Source: CAYOVG01 sp964407285 (GTDB lineage: Bacteria > Desulfobacterota > Syntrophobacteria > Syntrophobacterales > Syntrophobacteraceae). From it: a stretch of DNA of 6,028 nt. Every line of letters starts with the position of its first letter. Within the stretch, counting starts at the first letter, position 1. The position numbers were made by a program, and so were the translations under genes. The notes beneath the pieces were generated by a model. It saw nothing but the letters and a program-made list of their open reading frames with translations. It was not told the origin of the DNA and made no database searches. Where the stretch lies: contig CAYOVG010000398.1 of the NCBI GenBank assembly GCA_964407285.1, positions 1 through 6,028 of the forward strand, in the 5' to 3' direction. Below are positions 1 through 5,715 of the stretch, piece after piece.

Positions 1-93
1 GCGTTCAAACAGAACCTGCGCCTTCACGGTCCATTCGGGCGGTATCTGGTCGCCCCCGGGTTGTGGGGGCCATTTATGCTGGTTCATATCCAT
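1..93 (-). CDS. N-terminal 31 codons of an unrecognised protein (cut by window edge)
   Basis: The reading frame opens with ATG at 93 and continues without a stop to the left edge. The N-terminus reads MDMNQHKWPPQPGGDQIPPE and goes on WTVKAQVLFER. It is Pro/Gly-rich and hydrophilic, with no signal peptide in the visible part. The start is supported by a strong Shine-Dalgarno (GGGGAGA on the minus strand, about 94-104) placed 4-6 nt before the ATG; a second in-frame ATG two codons later lacks that spacing. I do not recognise the family from this fragment and assign no function. The 59 nt between it and the doubtful ORF ending at 153 would allow co-transcription. A G/C hairpin (GCCCCC 52-57 with GGGGGC 65-70) lies within its first codons. 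I am fairly confident that it is a real start because of the ribosome binding site. Confidence 0.6.
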   Translation of the reverse strand, partial: MDMNQHKWPPQPGGDQIPPEWTVKAQVLFER

Positions 94-152
94 TGTCTCT
101 CCCCGTAGTCTGTAAGCTATTCAATCGGCTGAAACGACCGAAAGGAAATGGC

Positions 153-428
153 TTACGTAGAGCCTTTCTCGATATTAATTAGGGCTCGATCCGCGTATTC
201 GGTTTTCCAGAAAAAGCCGGAGTCCGGGTTGTGTGCGCCGGCCTCGATCACCTGAATCTGTTGCTTTCCAGCCGACGTCTCAAAGGGTATACGGCAAGAC
301 ACAAAAACATCACGAGCCCAACCGCAATGCACCGTAATACCTGTCCTTCCGCCAAATCTCCCGCGTAATGGATTGTACTGAACCAAACCCAGGAGTTCGG
401 AACGTAACCGCTCTGTCCCAAAAACCAC
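153..428 (-). CDS. Doubtful 91-codon hypothetical ORF
   Basis: This frame runs from GTG at 428 to TAA at 153 (91 residues). The frame is open back to a stop at 495-497 but contains no ATG. A GGAGA lies only 3 nt before the GTG, which is closer than ideal. I recognise no family. The C-terminal half (GKQQIQVIEAGAHNPDSGFF, then WKTEYADRALINIEK) looks somewhat protein-like, whereas the first half uses many A/T-ending codons, unlike the kinase, regulator and Tim44-like genes. No membrane segment or signal peptide is evident. A good -10 box upstream (494-499) and the gene starting at 93 downstream would fit a small two-gene unit. It could equally be non-coding, a decayed gene, or acquired DNA. A terminator-like hairpin overlaps its start, which argues against it. 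Confidence 0.28.
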   Translation of the reverse strand: MVFGTERLRSELLGLVQYNPLRGRFGGRTGITVHCGWARDVFVSCRIPFETSAGKQQIQVIEAGAHNPDSGFFWKTEYADRALINIEKGST

Positions 429-449
429 ACGTCTCCACGCTCGCGTGGT
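420..449 (-). terminator. Possible weak intrinsic terminator downstream of the small membrane gene
   Basis: On the minus strand CCACGC (448-443) can pair with GCGTGG (440-435). In an alternative fold ACCAC (449-445) pairs with GTGGT (428-424), which is followed directly by T residues at 423-420. It lies about 90-115 nt after the stop of the 80-residue gene ending at 537. In the first fold the hairpin and T-run are separated by 10 nt, so this is not a textbook terminator. The overlap with the GTG start at 428 is awkward if both are real. Confidence 0.25.
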
Positions 450-493
450 GAAACCAGCGGATTCCCATTGGAGAGAGACAGACGTTTTGGCAG

Positions 494-521
494 ATTATAC
501 TGCTGAAATTACATGAGTCTT
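494..521 (-). promoter_or_regulatory. Candidate sigma70 promoter reading leftwards
   Basis: The minus strand has a perfect TATAAT at 499-494. AAGACT (521-516) stands 16 bp upstream and matches the TTGACA consensus only at its central GAC. Initiation would fall near position 487, about 60 nt before the GTG at 428 and about 395 nt before the ATG at 93. The -10 box is ideal and the -35 is weak. It is the best promoter candidate I see for the leftmost genes. Confidence 0.35.
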
Positions 522-536
522 TGAGTCATTACAGGC

Positions 537-779
537 TCAACCGGCGAGTAATGGAAAGGCAGCCCTTACACGGCTCACAAACCGCCCGGCCTTGGGGTAC
601 CGGTCCGTGATCCGATTCTCCATGCGTGCGAATAGAGCGACATCCTTCGAGAGAACAATGACTCCCATTGCAATGAACAGCCATCCCTGCAGCACGGGGA
701 GCACCAGGCCCGCCAGTCCCAAAAGCAGAAGAAGGCAACCCAAGACAATTCTGACCATACGCTTCACTGTATTCCGCAA
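537..779 (-). CDS. Small two-helix inner-membrane protein, PGPGW-like
   Basis: An 80-residue protein with a short basic N-terminus (MRNTVKRMVR), a Leu-rich membrane helix at about residues 9-29, a turn containing LPVLQGW, a second helix at about 31-46, and a basic amphipathic C-terminal tail (ENRITDRYPKAGRFVSRVR). Both ends carry Arg/Lys, so both probably face the cytoplasm. The helix, P-x-x-x-G-W turn, helix, basic-tail plan resembles the small PGPGW and DUF454-like membrane families, whose function is unknown. The family call rests on pattern memory only. The start is TTG at 779: AGGAAG sits 7 nt upstream of it, while the in-frame GTG and ATG five and seven codons later have no such site. 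It lies 288 nt downstream of the Tim44-like gene, on the same strand, so co-transcription is possible but not shown. Confidence 0.75.
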   Translation of the reverse strand: MRNTVKRMVRIVLGCLLLLLGLAGLVLPVLQGWLFIAMGVIVLSKDVALFARMENRITDRYPKAGRFVSRVRAAFPLLAG

Positions 780-786
780 GATCGAT

Positions 787-792
787 CTTCCT
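787..792 (-). promoter_or_regulatory. Shine-Dalgarno that selects a TTG start
   Basis: Minus-strand AGGAAG is followed by a 7-nt spacer (ATCGATC) and TTG at 779. It is the only well-spaced ribosome binding site near the N-terminus of the small membrane protein and decides the choice of TTG over the downstream GTG (764) and ATG (758). Confidence 0.55.
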
Positions 793-827
793 GTATAATC
801 GCAACAGCGCGTTCACGGATAACTGAA

Positions 828-854
828 GGGACCCCTCCGGGGAGGAGGGGCCCC
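828..854. other. GC-rich stem-loop between the Tim44-like and small membrane genes
   Basis: CCCCTCC (832-838) pairs perfectly with GGAGGGG (844-850) around a five-base loop. The stem extends past one mismatch (831/851) to GGG (828-830) with CCC (852-854). It lies about 215 nt after the Tim44-like stop and about 50 nt before the TTG at 779. Neither side carries a real T-tract, so it is either an imperfect terminator for the Tim44-like transcript, a transcript-protecting structure, or part of the leader of the small gene. The rest of 780-1067 holds no convincing gene and no clear promoter. Confidence 0.45.
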
Positions 855-1067
855 TGAACCGATGGCGCGAAATCCGCCTGCTACATGCCCGTAAGGCTTG
901 CGATCCTCTATTCCATCGGGGCGTGTGCGCCGAAAAACCGCGGCATCACGACATCGCCTCGAAGAAGGTCCGCGATGGGCGCATGCGCCGCTGCGGGATT
1001 TGCACGCATCGGGAATCGTTCAACTCCGTGGTGATGGAGGCAACGATCGAGAATTCCCGAGCCTGAA

Positions 1068-2075
1068 TTATCGCTCCACCTGGTTGATGGCGGAAAGCTG
1101 CCACCTGGGGGAGCCGGTATCGCGGCAGAATGTCCAGAACTCCTGGAATTTCACCGGATTGAGTTTGTCTCCGCTCACGATCTCGCGCGTTGTCGCATCC
1201 ACCGTATAATCGAGCAGATTGGCGGTAATGAGAACAGTAACATAGTCCTTTCCGGCTTCCTGCCATGCTTCGGCGAGTTCCACCTTCCGGATGGCGATGC
1301 TTTCCAGGCGGTTGATCACGCCCCTTTGTCTCATCGAGTCGAACTCCTGGCGGAAGAACCCGTTCATCTCGGTGCTGAGAATACCTTCGATCCCATCGAG
1401 GCTTCGGTTCGTCCATCCCGCCTGGATTCGGAAGAAAAGGTCCTGAGCGGTTTCCTTGAATCTTTCTTCGTCAAAGCCGGGGTCGGAGCGTTTGATGTAA
1501 TCGAGTCCGCGTTCCAGTTCTCCGTAGCCGGGCATGGGGGCTTGAGCCTGACCGGAATCGTACGGGTATCCCGCCTGAGAATATCCTCCGGAGTAGCCAT
1601 CCATCCGGGGCGAGCCTCCATCGGCATAGTAGGACGATGCGGGAGCGTTTTGCATCCGGCGCTTCTTAAAGAACCTGTAGGCCAGGTAGAGAAGCAGACC
1701 AAGGAGAGCGATTTCGAAAATCCCTATGCCTCCTCCCGCTATACCGCCCGGCGACGCGTGACCCAGGCCTCCGAAAAGGAGACTTCCTATCATTCCACCT
1801 GCAAGACCGCCGGCCAATCCCTGCATAAAGGGACTGCGGCTGAAGAATCCGCCCGAAGACTGAGCGGGATTGCCGGGCATCGAATTACGTCCGGGCATGC
1901 TCATTCCGGGGGAAGCACTCGACGGCGCCTGCGGGGTAGAGAAGCTCTTGCTTCCGCGGCTCCCCATCGAGCGTCCGCCTCCGGCTCTCGCCCAGGCGCT
2001 CGACTCGACAAACGCGGCCATTCCAAAGAAAAACAAGGTTGAAAACACAAGTGCCAAACGGATCTTTTTGTTCAT
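1068..2075 (-). CDS. Membrane-anchored Tim44-like domain protein
   Basis: A 335-residue protein. Residues 1-29 are a basic start followed by a hydrophobic segment ending in SSAWA, which is either a signal peptide or a first membrane helix. Residues 31-80 are low-complexity Gly/Ser/Pro/Met. Residues 86-105 form a Gly-zipper segment (GLAGGLAGGMIGSLLFGGLG). Residues 115-136 are a membrane helix that ends in FKKRR, which places what follows in the cytoplasm. A Gly/Tyr/Pro linker (about 145-185) leads to a C-terminal Tim44-like domain (about 189-335) with FDEERF, FRIQAGW, NRLESI, VELAEAW and the strongly typical LLDYTVD and PVKFQEFWTF. In mitochondria Tim44 docks the import motor. Bacterial relatives are inner-membrane proteins of uncertain role, so no reaction is assigned. 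I chose the ATG at 2075 because AAAAGGAA lies 7 nt before it and the signal-like helix follows at once; the frame could extend to 2126, but that start has no ribosome site. It is probably driven by the sigma54 promoter at 2248-2264. Confidence 0.88.
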   Translation of the reverse strand: MNKKIRLALVFSTLFFFGMAAFVESSAWARAGGGRSMGSRGSKSFSTPQAPSSASPGMSMPGRNSMPGNPAQSSGGFFSRSPFMQGLAGGLAGGMIGSLLFGGLGHASPGGIAGGGIGIFEIALLGLLLYLAYRFFKKRRMQNAPASSYYADGGSPRMDGYSGGYSQAGYPYDSGQAQAPMPGYGELERGLDYIKRSDPGFDEERFKETAQDLFFRIQAGWTNRSLDGIEGILSTEMNGFFRQEFDSMRQRGVINRLESIAIRKVELAEAWQEAGKDYVTVLITANLLDYTVDATTREIVSGDKLNPVKFQEFWTFCRDTGSPRWQLSAINQVER

Positions 2076-2159
2076 CTGTCGGTTCCTTTTCATCAAATGT
2101 TCGGCTGCTCTTCGAGCTTCTCCCATCCACTATTCCTGCTGCATCGCGCGCCGCGCAAA

Positions 2160-2199
2160 GGGTCTCCGCTCCGCTTGCATCGGTACGGCGCGAAGACCC
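2160..2199 (-). other. Strong hairpin in the leader of the Tim44-like gene
   Basis: Reading the minus strand, GGGTCTTCGC (2199-2190) pairs with GCGGAGACCC (2169-2160) over ten base pairs, one of them G-U. The stem continues after a G/A mismatch with CCG (2188-2186) against CGG (2173-2171), closing a 12-nt loop. It begins about 38 nt after the predicted sigma54 start site and ends about 85 nt before the ATG. No T-run follows, so it is not a simple terminator. A stabilising 5' structure or a regulatory leader is possible. I recognise no known riboswitch. Confidence 0.5.
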
Positions 2200-2247
2200 A
2201 AGGGGCTAAGAGGAAGTACACCTGTCATCTACGCACCATGTGGGTAA

Positions 2248-2264
2248 TGCAACCGGGATACCAA
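2248..2264 (-). promoter_or_regulatory. Sigma54 (RpoN) -24/-12 promoter for the Tim44-like gene
   Basis: The minus strand reads TTGGTATCCCGGTTGCA. Against the sigma54 consensus YTGGCACG-N4-TTGCW it has the invariant GG and GC exactly 10 bp apart, a complete TTGCA at -12, and TTGG at -24. The only deviations are C-to-T, C-to-T and G-to-C inside the -24 element. Initiation is predicted near 2237, giving a leader of about 162 nt before the ATG at 2075. The gene immediately upstream encodes an intact sigma54 activator, and two palindromes lie at an enhancer-like distance. All three fit together. Confidence 0.75.
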
Positions 2265-2289
2265 CGGCTGTCGGATTTCAGCAGGGGCG

Positions 2290-2319
2290 GTGAGCGCCGG
2301 CGTCACGCAGCGGCGTCAC
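2290..2319. repeat. Tandem CGGCGTCAC repeat with a GTGA/TCAC dyad
   Basis: CGGCGTCAC occurs at 2298-2306 and again at 2311-2319, 13 bp apart. The first copy is also part of a near-palindrome, GTGAGCGCCGGCGTCAC (2290-2306), in which GTGA and TCAC flank the self-complementary CGCCGGCG with one extra base. It lies about 55-80 bp upstream of the predicted start site, between the enhancer-like palindromes and the promoter. It might be a site for another DNA-binding protein, or chance in GC-rich DNA. Confidence 0.35.
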
Positions 2320-2379
2320 TCATTTTCGAACGCTCAAGGACGTCTTTTCCAAGGACCTCCGAGGGGGAACTCCCACTAT

Positions 2380-2402
2380 GGATTGAACATTTTGTTCAAT
2401 CC
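2380..2402. promoter_or_regulatory. Enhancer-like palindrome 1 (probable response-regulator site)
   Basis: GGATTGAACA (2380-2389) and TGTTCAATCC (2393-2402) form a perfect 10-bp inverted repeat around TTT. The core is TGAAC-N5-GTTCA. The centre (2391) is about 154 bp upstream of the predicted sigma54 start site, within the usual range for NtrC-family enhancers. It begins 14 nt after the regulator stop codon, so as RNA it could also fold as a hairpin. No T-run follows on the minus strand, and a second copy of the core exists upstream, so a DNA site is the better explanation. Confidence 0.65.
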
Positions 2403-2416
2403 AGGGTTCATTTCTT

Positions 2417-3817
2417 TCAACGGGTGAACGCTTCGTTCACTTCCACGAGCAGGTTGTATTCGCTGATTTTTCTGCGTAGCGTGGGGCGGCTGATTCCCAG
2501 TATTTTACAGGCCTCCCCGTAATTGCCCCGAGTTCGCTTGAGCACCTTCATGATGTGCGCCTTCTCGACCTCCTCGAGGCTCGGCAGCTCTTCCTCCTCG
2601 TCAGGCTTCGATCCATTGCTTGCGCTATTCTCCGCCTTCCCCCGCTGGGGCTGGTCCCTTTTCTCTATCCAGTTCTCATTGAACTCGAGGATTTCTCCCT
2701 TGGAGAGGATCATACCGCGCCGGAGCACGTTTTGAAGCTCCCGGACATTGCCCGGCCAGTCGTAGGACCTCAACGCTTCGAGGTGAGCGTTCGGAATGCG
2801 GGAAACCTTCTTGCCCATCTCCTGGTTCAGCAGATGAACGAAGTATTCCGTGAGAGGAACGATGTCCTCGACCCGCTCCCTCAAAGGAGGTATGCGTATG
2901 ATAAAAACCTTGAGCCGGAAGTAGAGGTCCTCCCTGAAGGCCCCCTCTTCCACCAGGGTTTCCAGGTTGCGGTTGGTGGCCGCGATGATGCGGGCGTGCA
3001 TGGGGATGGTCTTGAGACCACCCACACGCTGGAACTCCCGCTCCTGCAGGACCCGCAGGAGCTTAGCCTGAGGCTCGAGAGGAAACTCGCCGATCTCGTC
3101 CAGGAAAACGGTCCCCTTGCCGGCGATCTCGAGCTTTCCGACCTTGCGCTGCGTCGCGCCGGTGAAAGCCCCCCGCTCATGGCCGAAAAGCTCGCTTTCC
3201 AGCAGGTTTTCCACTATGGCAGCACAGTTGATGGCGACGAAGGGTTCTTCGGGCGTCGACTCCTGGTGGATGGACTGGGCGACCATCTCTTTTCCCGTCC
3301 CCGTCTCACCTTCGAGAAGCACGCTGGCGGGAGTCTGGGCTACATGCGCAATGGCTTTGATGACTTCGAGCATCGCTTTGCTGCGGCCGATGATCTGGTT
3401 GGGCTTGTAGGACTTGGAGACGATATGGCTGAGCTTCGCCAGCCTCTCGCGCTCGGCCTTTTGCATGAGGATTTTTTCGAGCAGAAGATCGAGGGCATCA
3501 AGGTCGATGGGCTTGTACAGATAATCGGCAGCCCCCAACCGGATGGCTTTGAGGGTCGCTTCCGTGTCGTGGAAAGCGGTGATCATGACGACTTCCCCCT
3601 CGAGTTCTTCCCTCTTTGCGTTTTCCAGCACTTCCGGGCCGTCTATGTCCGGAAGCTGCACGTCGAGCAGCACCAGGTCGGGTTCCTCCGTCCGCCAGTG
3701 CTCGAAGGCCTCGCGCCCCGTTCGAAAAACCGCCACGTCGTAGTTCTTGCCCCGGAAATAGAGTTCGAGAGTCCTTGTGAGAGACGTATCGTCATCGACG
3801 ATCATGATCCGCTTCAT
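2417..3817 (-). CDS. NtrC-family sigma54-dependent response regulator
   Basis: A 466-residue, full-length activator with all three NtrC-type parts. The receiver (about 1-120) has the acidic pocket DDD 8-10, phospho-acceptor Asp52 in LLDVQLPD, Thr80 and Lys102. The AAA+ domain (about 140-375) has Walker A GETGTGKE (170-177), the sigma54-contacting loop GAFTGA (216-221), Walker B VFLDE (237-241), FREDLYFRL (294-302) and the sensor II stretch WPGNVREL. After an acidic linker (about 385-412) comes a Fis-type helix-turn-helix (about 413-455; GNYGEACKILGISRPTLRRK). Phosphorylation by the upstream kinase should drive oligomerisation and ATP-dependent opening of sigma54 promoters. Its ATG overlaps the kinase TGA as ATGA, so translation is probably coupled; only a weak GGGG precedes it. 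AtoC and ZraR are relatives, but orthology cannot be claimed. The last nine residues (VEVNEAFTR) lie beyond the helix-turn-helix and their codons contain palindrome 2. Its probable target is the adjacent Tim44-like gene. Confidence 0.95.
   Translation of the reverse strand: MKRIMIVDDDTSLTRTLELYFRGKNYDVAVFRTGREAFEHWRTEEPDLVLLDVQLPDIDGPEVLENAKREELEGEVVMITAFHDTEATLKAIRLGAADYLYKPIDLDALDLLLEKILMQKAERERLAKLSHIVSKSYKPNQIIGRSKAMLEVIKAIAHVAQTPASVLLEGETGTGKEMVAQSIHQESTPEEPFVAINCAAIVENLLESELFGHERGAFTGATQRKVGKLEIAGKGTVFLDEIGEFPLEPQAKLLRVLQEREFQRVGGLKTIPMHARIIAATNRNLETLVEEGAFREDLYFRLKVFIIRIPPLRERVEDIVPLTEYFVHLLNQEMGKKVSRIPNAHLEALRSYDWPGNVRELQNVLRRGMILSKGEILEFNENWIEKRDQPQRGKAENSASNGSKPDEEEELPSLEEVEKAHIMKVLKRTRGNYGEACKILGISRPTLRRKISEYNLLVEVNEAFTR
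2424..2440. promoter_or_regulatory. Enhancer-like palindrome 2, inside the regulator coding end
   Basis: GTGAACG (2424-2430) and CGTTCAC (2434-2440) are perfect inverted arms around CTT. The core is again TGAAC-N5-GTTCA, identical in both half-sites to palindrome 1, with a different spacer (GCTTC against ATTTT). Its centre (2432) is 41 bp from that of palindrome 1, about four helical turns, so both would lie on the same face of the DNA, about 195 bp upstream of the predicted start site. It overlaps the last codons of the regulator gene (VNEAFT). Confidence 0.6.
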
Positions 3818-5703
3818 TCAACACCCCGCACGCTCGGGAAAGTCAGTCTCACCGCCGTTCCTTCGCCCTCCTCGCTCTCGATGGAGATGCTTCCGCGGTG
3901 CGCCTCCATGATCTTCTTCACTATAGCCAGCCCCAGCCCGGTTCCCTTCTTCTTCGTCGTGAAGAACGGCTTGAAGATGGTCTTGAGGTTCCGCCGAGAG
4001 ATGCCGGCGCCGGTGTCCGTAACGGTAATGGTGAGACCCGTCCCGTAAGGGCTGTCTTCCGCGGCGGCCGACACATGAATCCGCCCGTTTTGATCGGAAG
4101 CCTCCAGGGCATTCTTCAAAACGTTTATCAGCACCTGCTCCACCTTGTCCGGGTCGCCGATGATGGGCGGCAGGTCCGGAGGGAGCGCCTGCTCGATCTC
4201 AATACTCCTGGCCGACAATTCACCCCCAATTTCCTGCAGGCATGTATCGATCAAGGCCCCCACGGCGATGACCTTCCTTTGAATCTCCAGCGGCTTGCTG
4301 TAATTGAGCAGATCCGAGAACATCCGCTCCATCTGCATCACCTGATCGAAGGCGATCTCGTAGTGTTCGTGGAGGACGGTCTCCTTGCCCAGCGCCCGTC
4401 CGATGATCTGAAGGTTGAGCCTTATCGAAGAGAGAGGGCTCCGCATCTCATGAGCCACCGAGGCGACGAGTTCTCCTATCGCAGCCATCCGCTCCGACCG
4501 CAGAAGCTGCTCCTGGGCTGCGAGGATTTCATCATACGCCTTCTGAAGCGATTCCTCCTTCTGGCGCAAGGAGGCGACGGACTGCGCGAGTTGCTGCGCC
4601 ATCGCATTGAAGCTTGCGGCCAGCCTTCCCACTTCGTCCTTGCTGGAAAAGGGGATTTGCTGTTCGAGTTCTCCTTTCGCCATTCTCTCGGCTGCATCCG
4701 CCACCTGGACGATTGGCATCGAAACACGTCTGCTCACCATGAAGGCCATAAGGAGGCAGACGAGCCCCACCAGCACGGAAGTACAGACGCCGATAGCCTT
4801 GATCCAGGTGAGGGGCCACATGATCTCGTCGGTCTCCATCTCTGCCAGCATGCCCCACTCGTAGCGCGGCAACCAGACATAGGAACCAAGCACCTCCCGG
4901 CCCATGTAGTTAGCGTAGACCCCCGTGCCCTTCTCCTCCTCGAGAACGGCGCGTATCCCCCTGGTGTCGAAACTGCGGCCGGCCGTCTCGGTCCAATCCA
5001 GAAACCGGGACTCGGAAATGATCCGCCGATCCTCGTTCACCAGGTAAGTCTCCCCGGTCTCACCCAGTCCGACACGTTCCACCATGATGGGGTCGATGGT
5101 CCTGGAGAGATGGAGAACAGCTACGATGTAAGCCATCGTAGCGCCGTCCGGTCCTTTGATTTTCGCCGCAACTTGAACGTGCCATCCTTTCTTTTCCGGA
5201 TACTGGTACACGGGACCCAGCACAGGCTCGTCACTCGAGCGCAACCGCTCGATCGTTTCCCGGTCATGAAAGCCCTGAGCCTGGACGCGATCGGGATGGG
5301 TCGAAGAGAGGACTCTCCCGTCCGGCAGGAGGATGTAGATATTCTCATAGGAGGGAGACGTACCCTCAATAAGGCTCAACGTATCCTCGAGGAGATTTTC
5401 GCGAACGTCGGACGGTGAGACGTCGGAGGGAGTTCCCGTGCTGTCGCAATACCTGCGACACGCTTCCCGTATAACGGGGAGGCGCGCAAGAATTCCGATA
5501 TCGTTCAACCGCTCCTCAAGCCAGGAATCCAGGTGGTTCGCCTTGTTTTCGGCTATTGTAGCCATATGCTGAAAGGCGAATGTCGTCAGGGTCCTCCTTG
5601 CCAGTATGTAGCTCTCGTATCCCATGATCCCGATTGGAATGACCACGATCAACATGATGGCCAGAAAGAATCTGTGGGATATTTTCTTCCTCGGTTGAAG
5701 CAT
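3814..5703 (-). CDS. Membrane sensor histidine kinase (dCache-HAMP-HisKA-HATPase)
   Basis: A 629-residue kinase. A basic N-terminus precedes the first membrane helix (about 12-30). A periplasmic sensor of about 270 residues follows, of the double Cache type, with YILLPDGRVLSSTHPD in the membrane-distal part and the typical VGLGETGETYLVNEDRRIIS in the proximal part. A second helix (about 302-323) leads to HAMP (about 324-377) and a coiled coil (about 375-402). HisKA has the phospho-acceptor His418 in HEMRSP. The ATPase domain has the N-box with Asn527 and Asn531, G1 DTGAGI (563-568), the F-box FKPFFTTK (577-584) and G2 GTGLGLAI (587-594). All catalytic boxes are intact and there is no PAS domain. 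Cache sensors usually bind small ligands such as organic acids or amino acids, but the ligand cannot be read here. The ATG at 5703 has AAGGGAAGGG just before it. It forms an operon with the regulator through a 4-nt ATGA overlap. Confidence 0.95.
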   Translation of the reverse strand: MLQPRKKISHRFFLAIMLIVVIPIGIMGYESYILARRTLTTFAFQHMATIAENKANHLDSWLEERLNDIGILARLPVIREACRRYCDSTGTPSDVSPSDVRENLLEDTLSLIEGTSPSYENIYILLPDGRVLSSTHPDRVQAQGFHDRETIERLRSSDEPVLGPVYQYPEKKGWHVQVAAKIKGPDGATMAYIVAVLHLSRTIDPIMVERVGLGETGETYLVNEDRRIISESRFLDWTETAGRSFDTRGIRAVLEEEKGTGVYANYMGREVLGSYVWLPRYEWGMLAEMETDEIMWPLTWIKAIGVCTSVLVGLVCLLMAFMVSRRVSMPIVQVADAAERMAKGELEQQIPFSSKDEVGRLAASFNAMAQQLAQSVASLRQKEESLQKAYDEILAAQEQLLRSERMAAIGELVASVAHEMRSPLSSIRLNLQIIGRALGKETVLHEHYEIAFDQVMQMERMFSDLLNYSKPLEIQRKVIAVGALIDTCLQEIGGELSARSIEIEQALPPDLPPIIGDPDKVEQVLINVLKNALEASDQNGRIHVSAAAEDSPYGTGLTITVTDTGAGISRRNLKTIFKPFFTTKKKGTGLGLAIVKKIMEAHRGSISIESEEGEGTAVRLTFPSVRGVE

Positions 5704-5715
5704 ACCCTTCCCTTA

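Noticed and set aside
794..799. Plus-strand TATAAT as a rightward promoter
   Set aside because: No acceptable -35 at 16-18 bp and no plus-strand gene downstream.
908..1009. Minus-strand 33-codon ORF starting MRANPAAAHAPIADLL in the gap after the Tim44-like gene
   Set aside because: No Shine-Dalgarno before the ATG, no recognisable sequence, and the length is expected by chance in GC-rich DNA.
1326..2042. Plus-strand ORF of about 238 codons and minus-strand frame at 946-1416 over the Tim44-like gene
   Set aside because: Both overlap the conserved Tim44-like frame, have no domain of their own and lack convincing ribosome binding sites.
2380..2402. Palindrome 1 read as a rho-independent terminator of the regulator gene
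   Set aside because: The stem is perfect and close to the stop codon, but no T-run follows in the direction of transcription. A second copy with the same half-sites and an aligned sigma54 promoter favour a DNA-binding site. A minor terminator role is not excluded.
2555..4048. Plus-strand ORF of about 497 codons antisense to the regulator
   Set aside because: It mirrors the regulator gene, whose minus-strand frame carries every expected NtrC-family motif. The antisense product has no recognisable domain, and long antisense frames are normal in GC-rich genes.
3898..5418. Plus-strand ORF of about 506 codons antisense to the kinase
   Set aside because: Same reasoning: the minus frame has the complete H, N, G1, F and G2 boxes, while the plus frame yields low-complexity His/Leu/Arg-rich sequence with no family signature.
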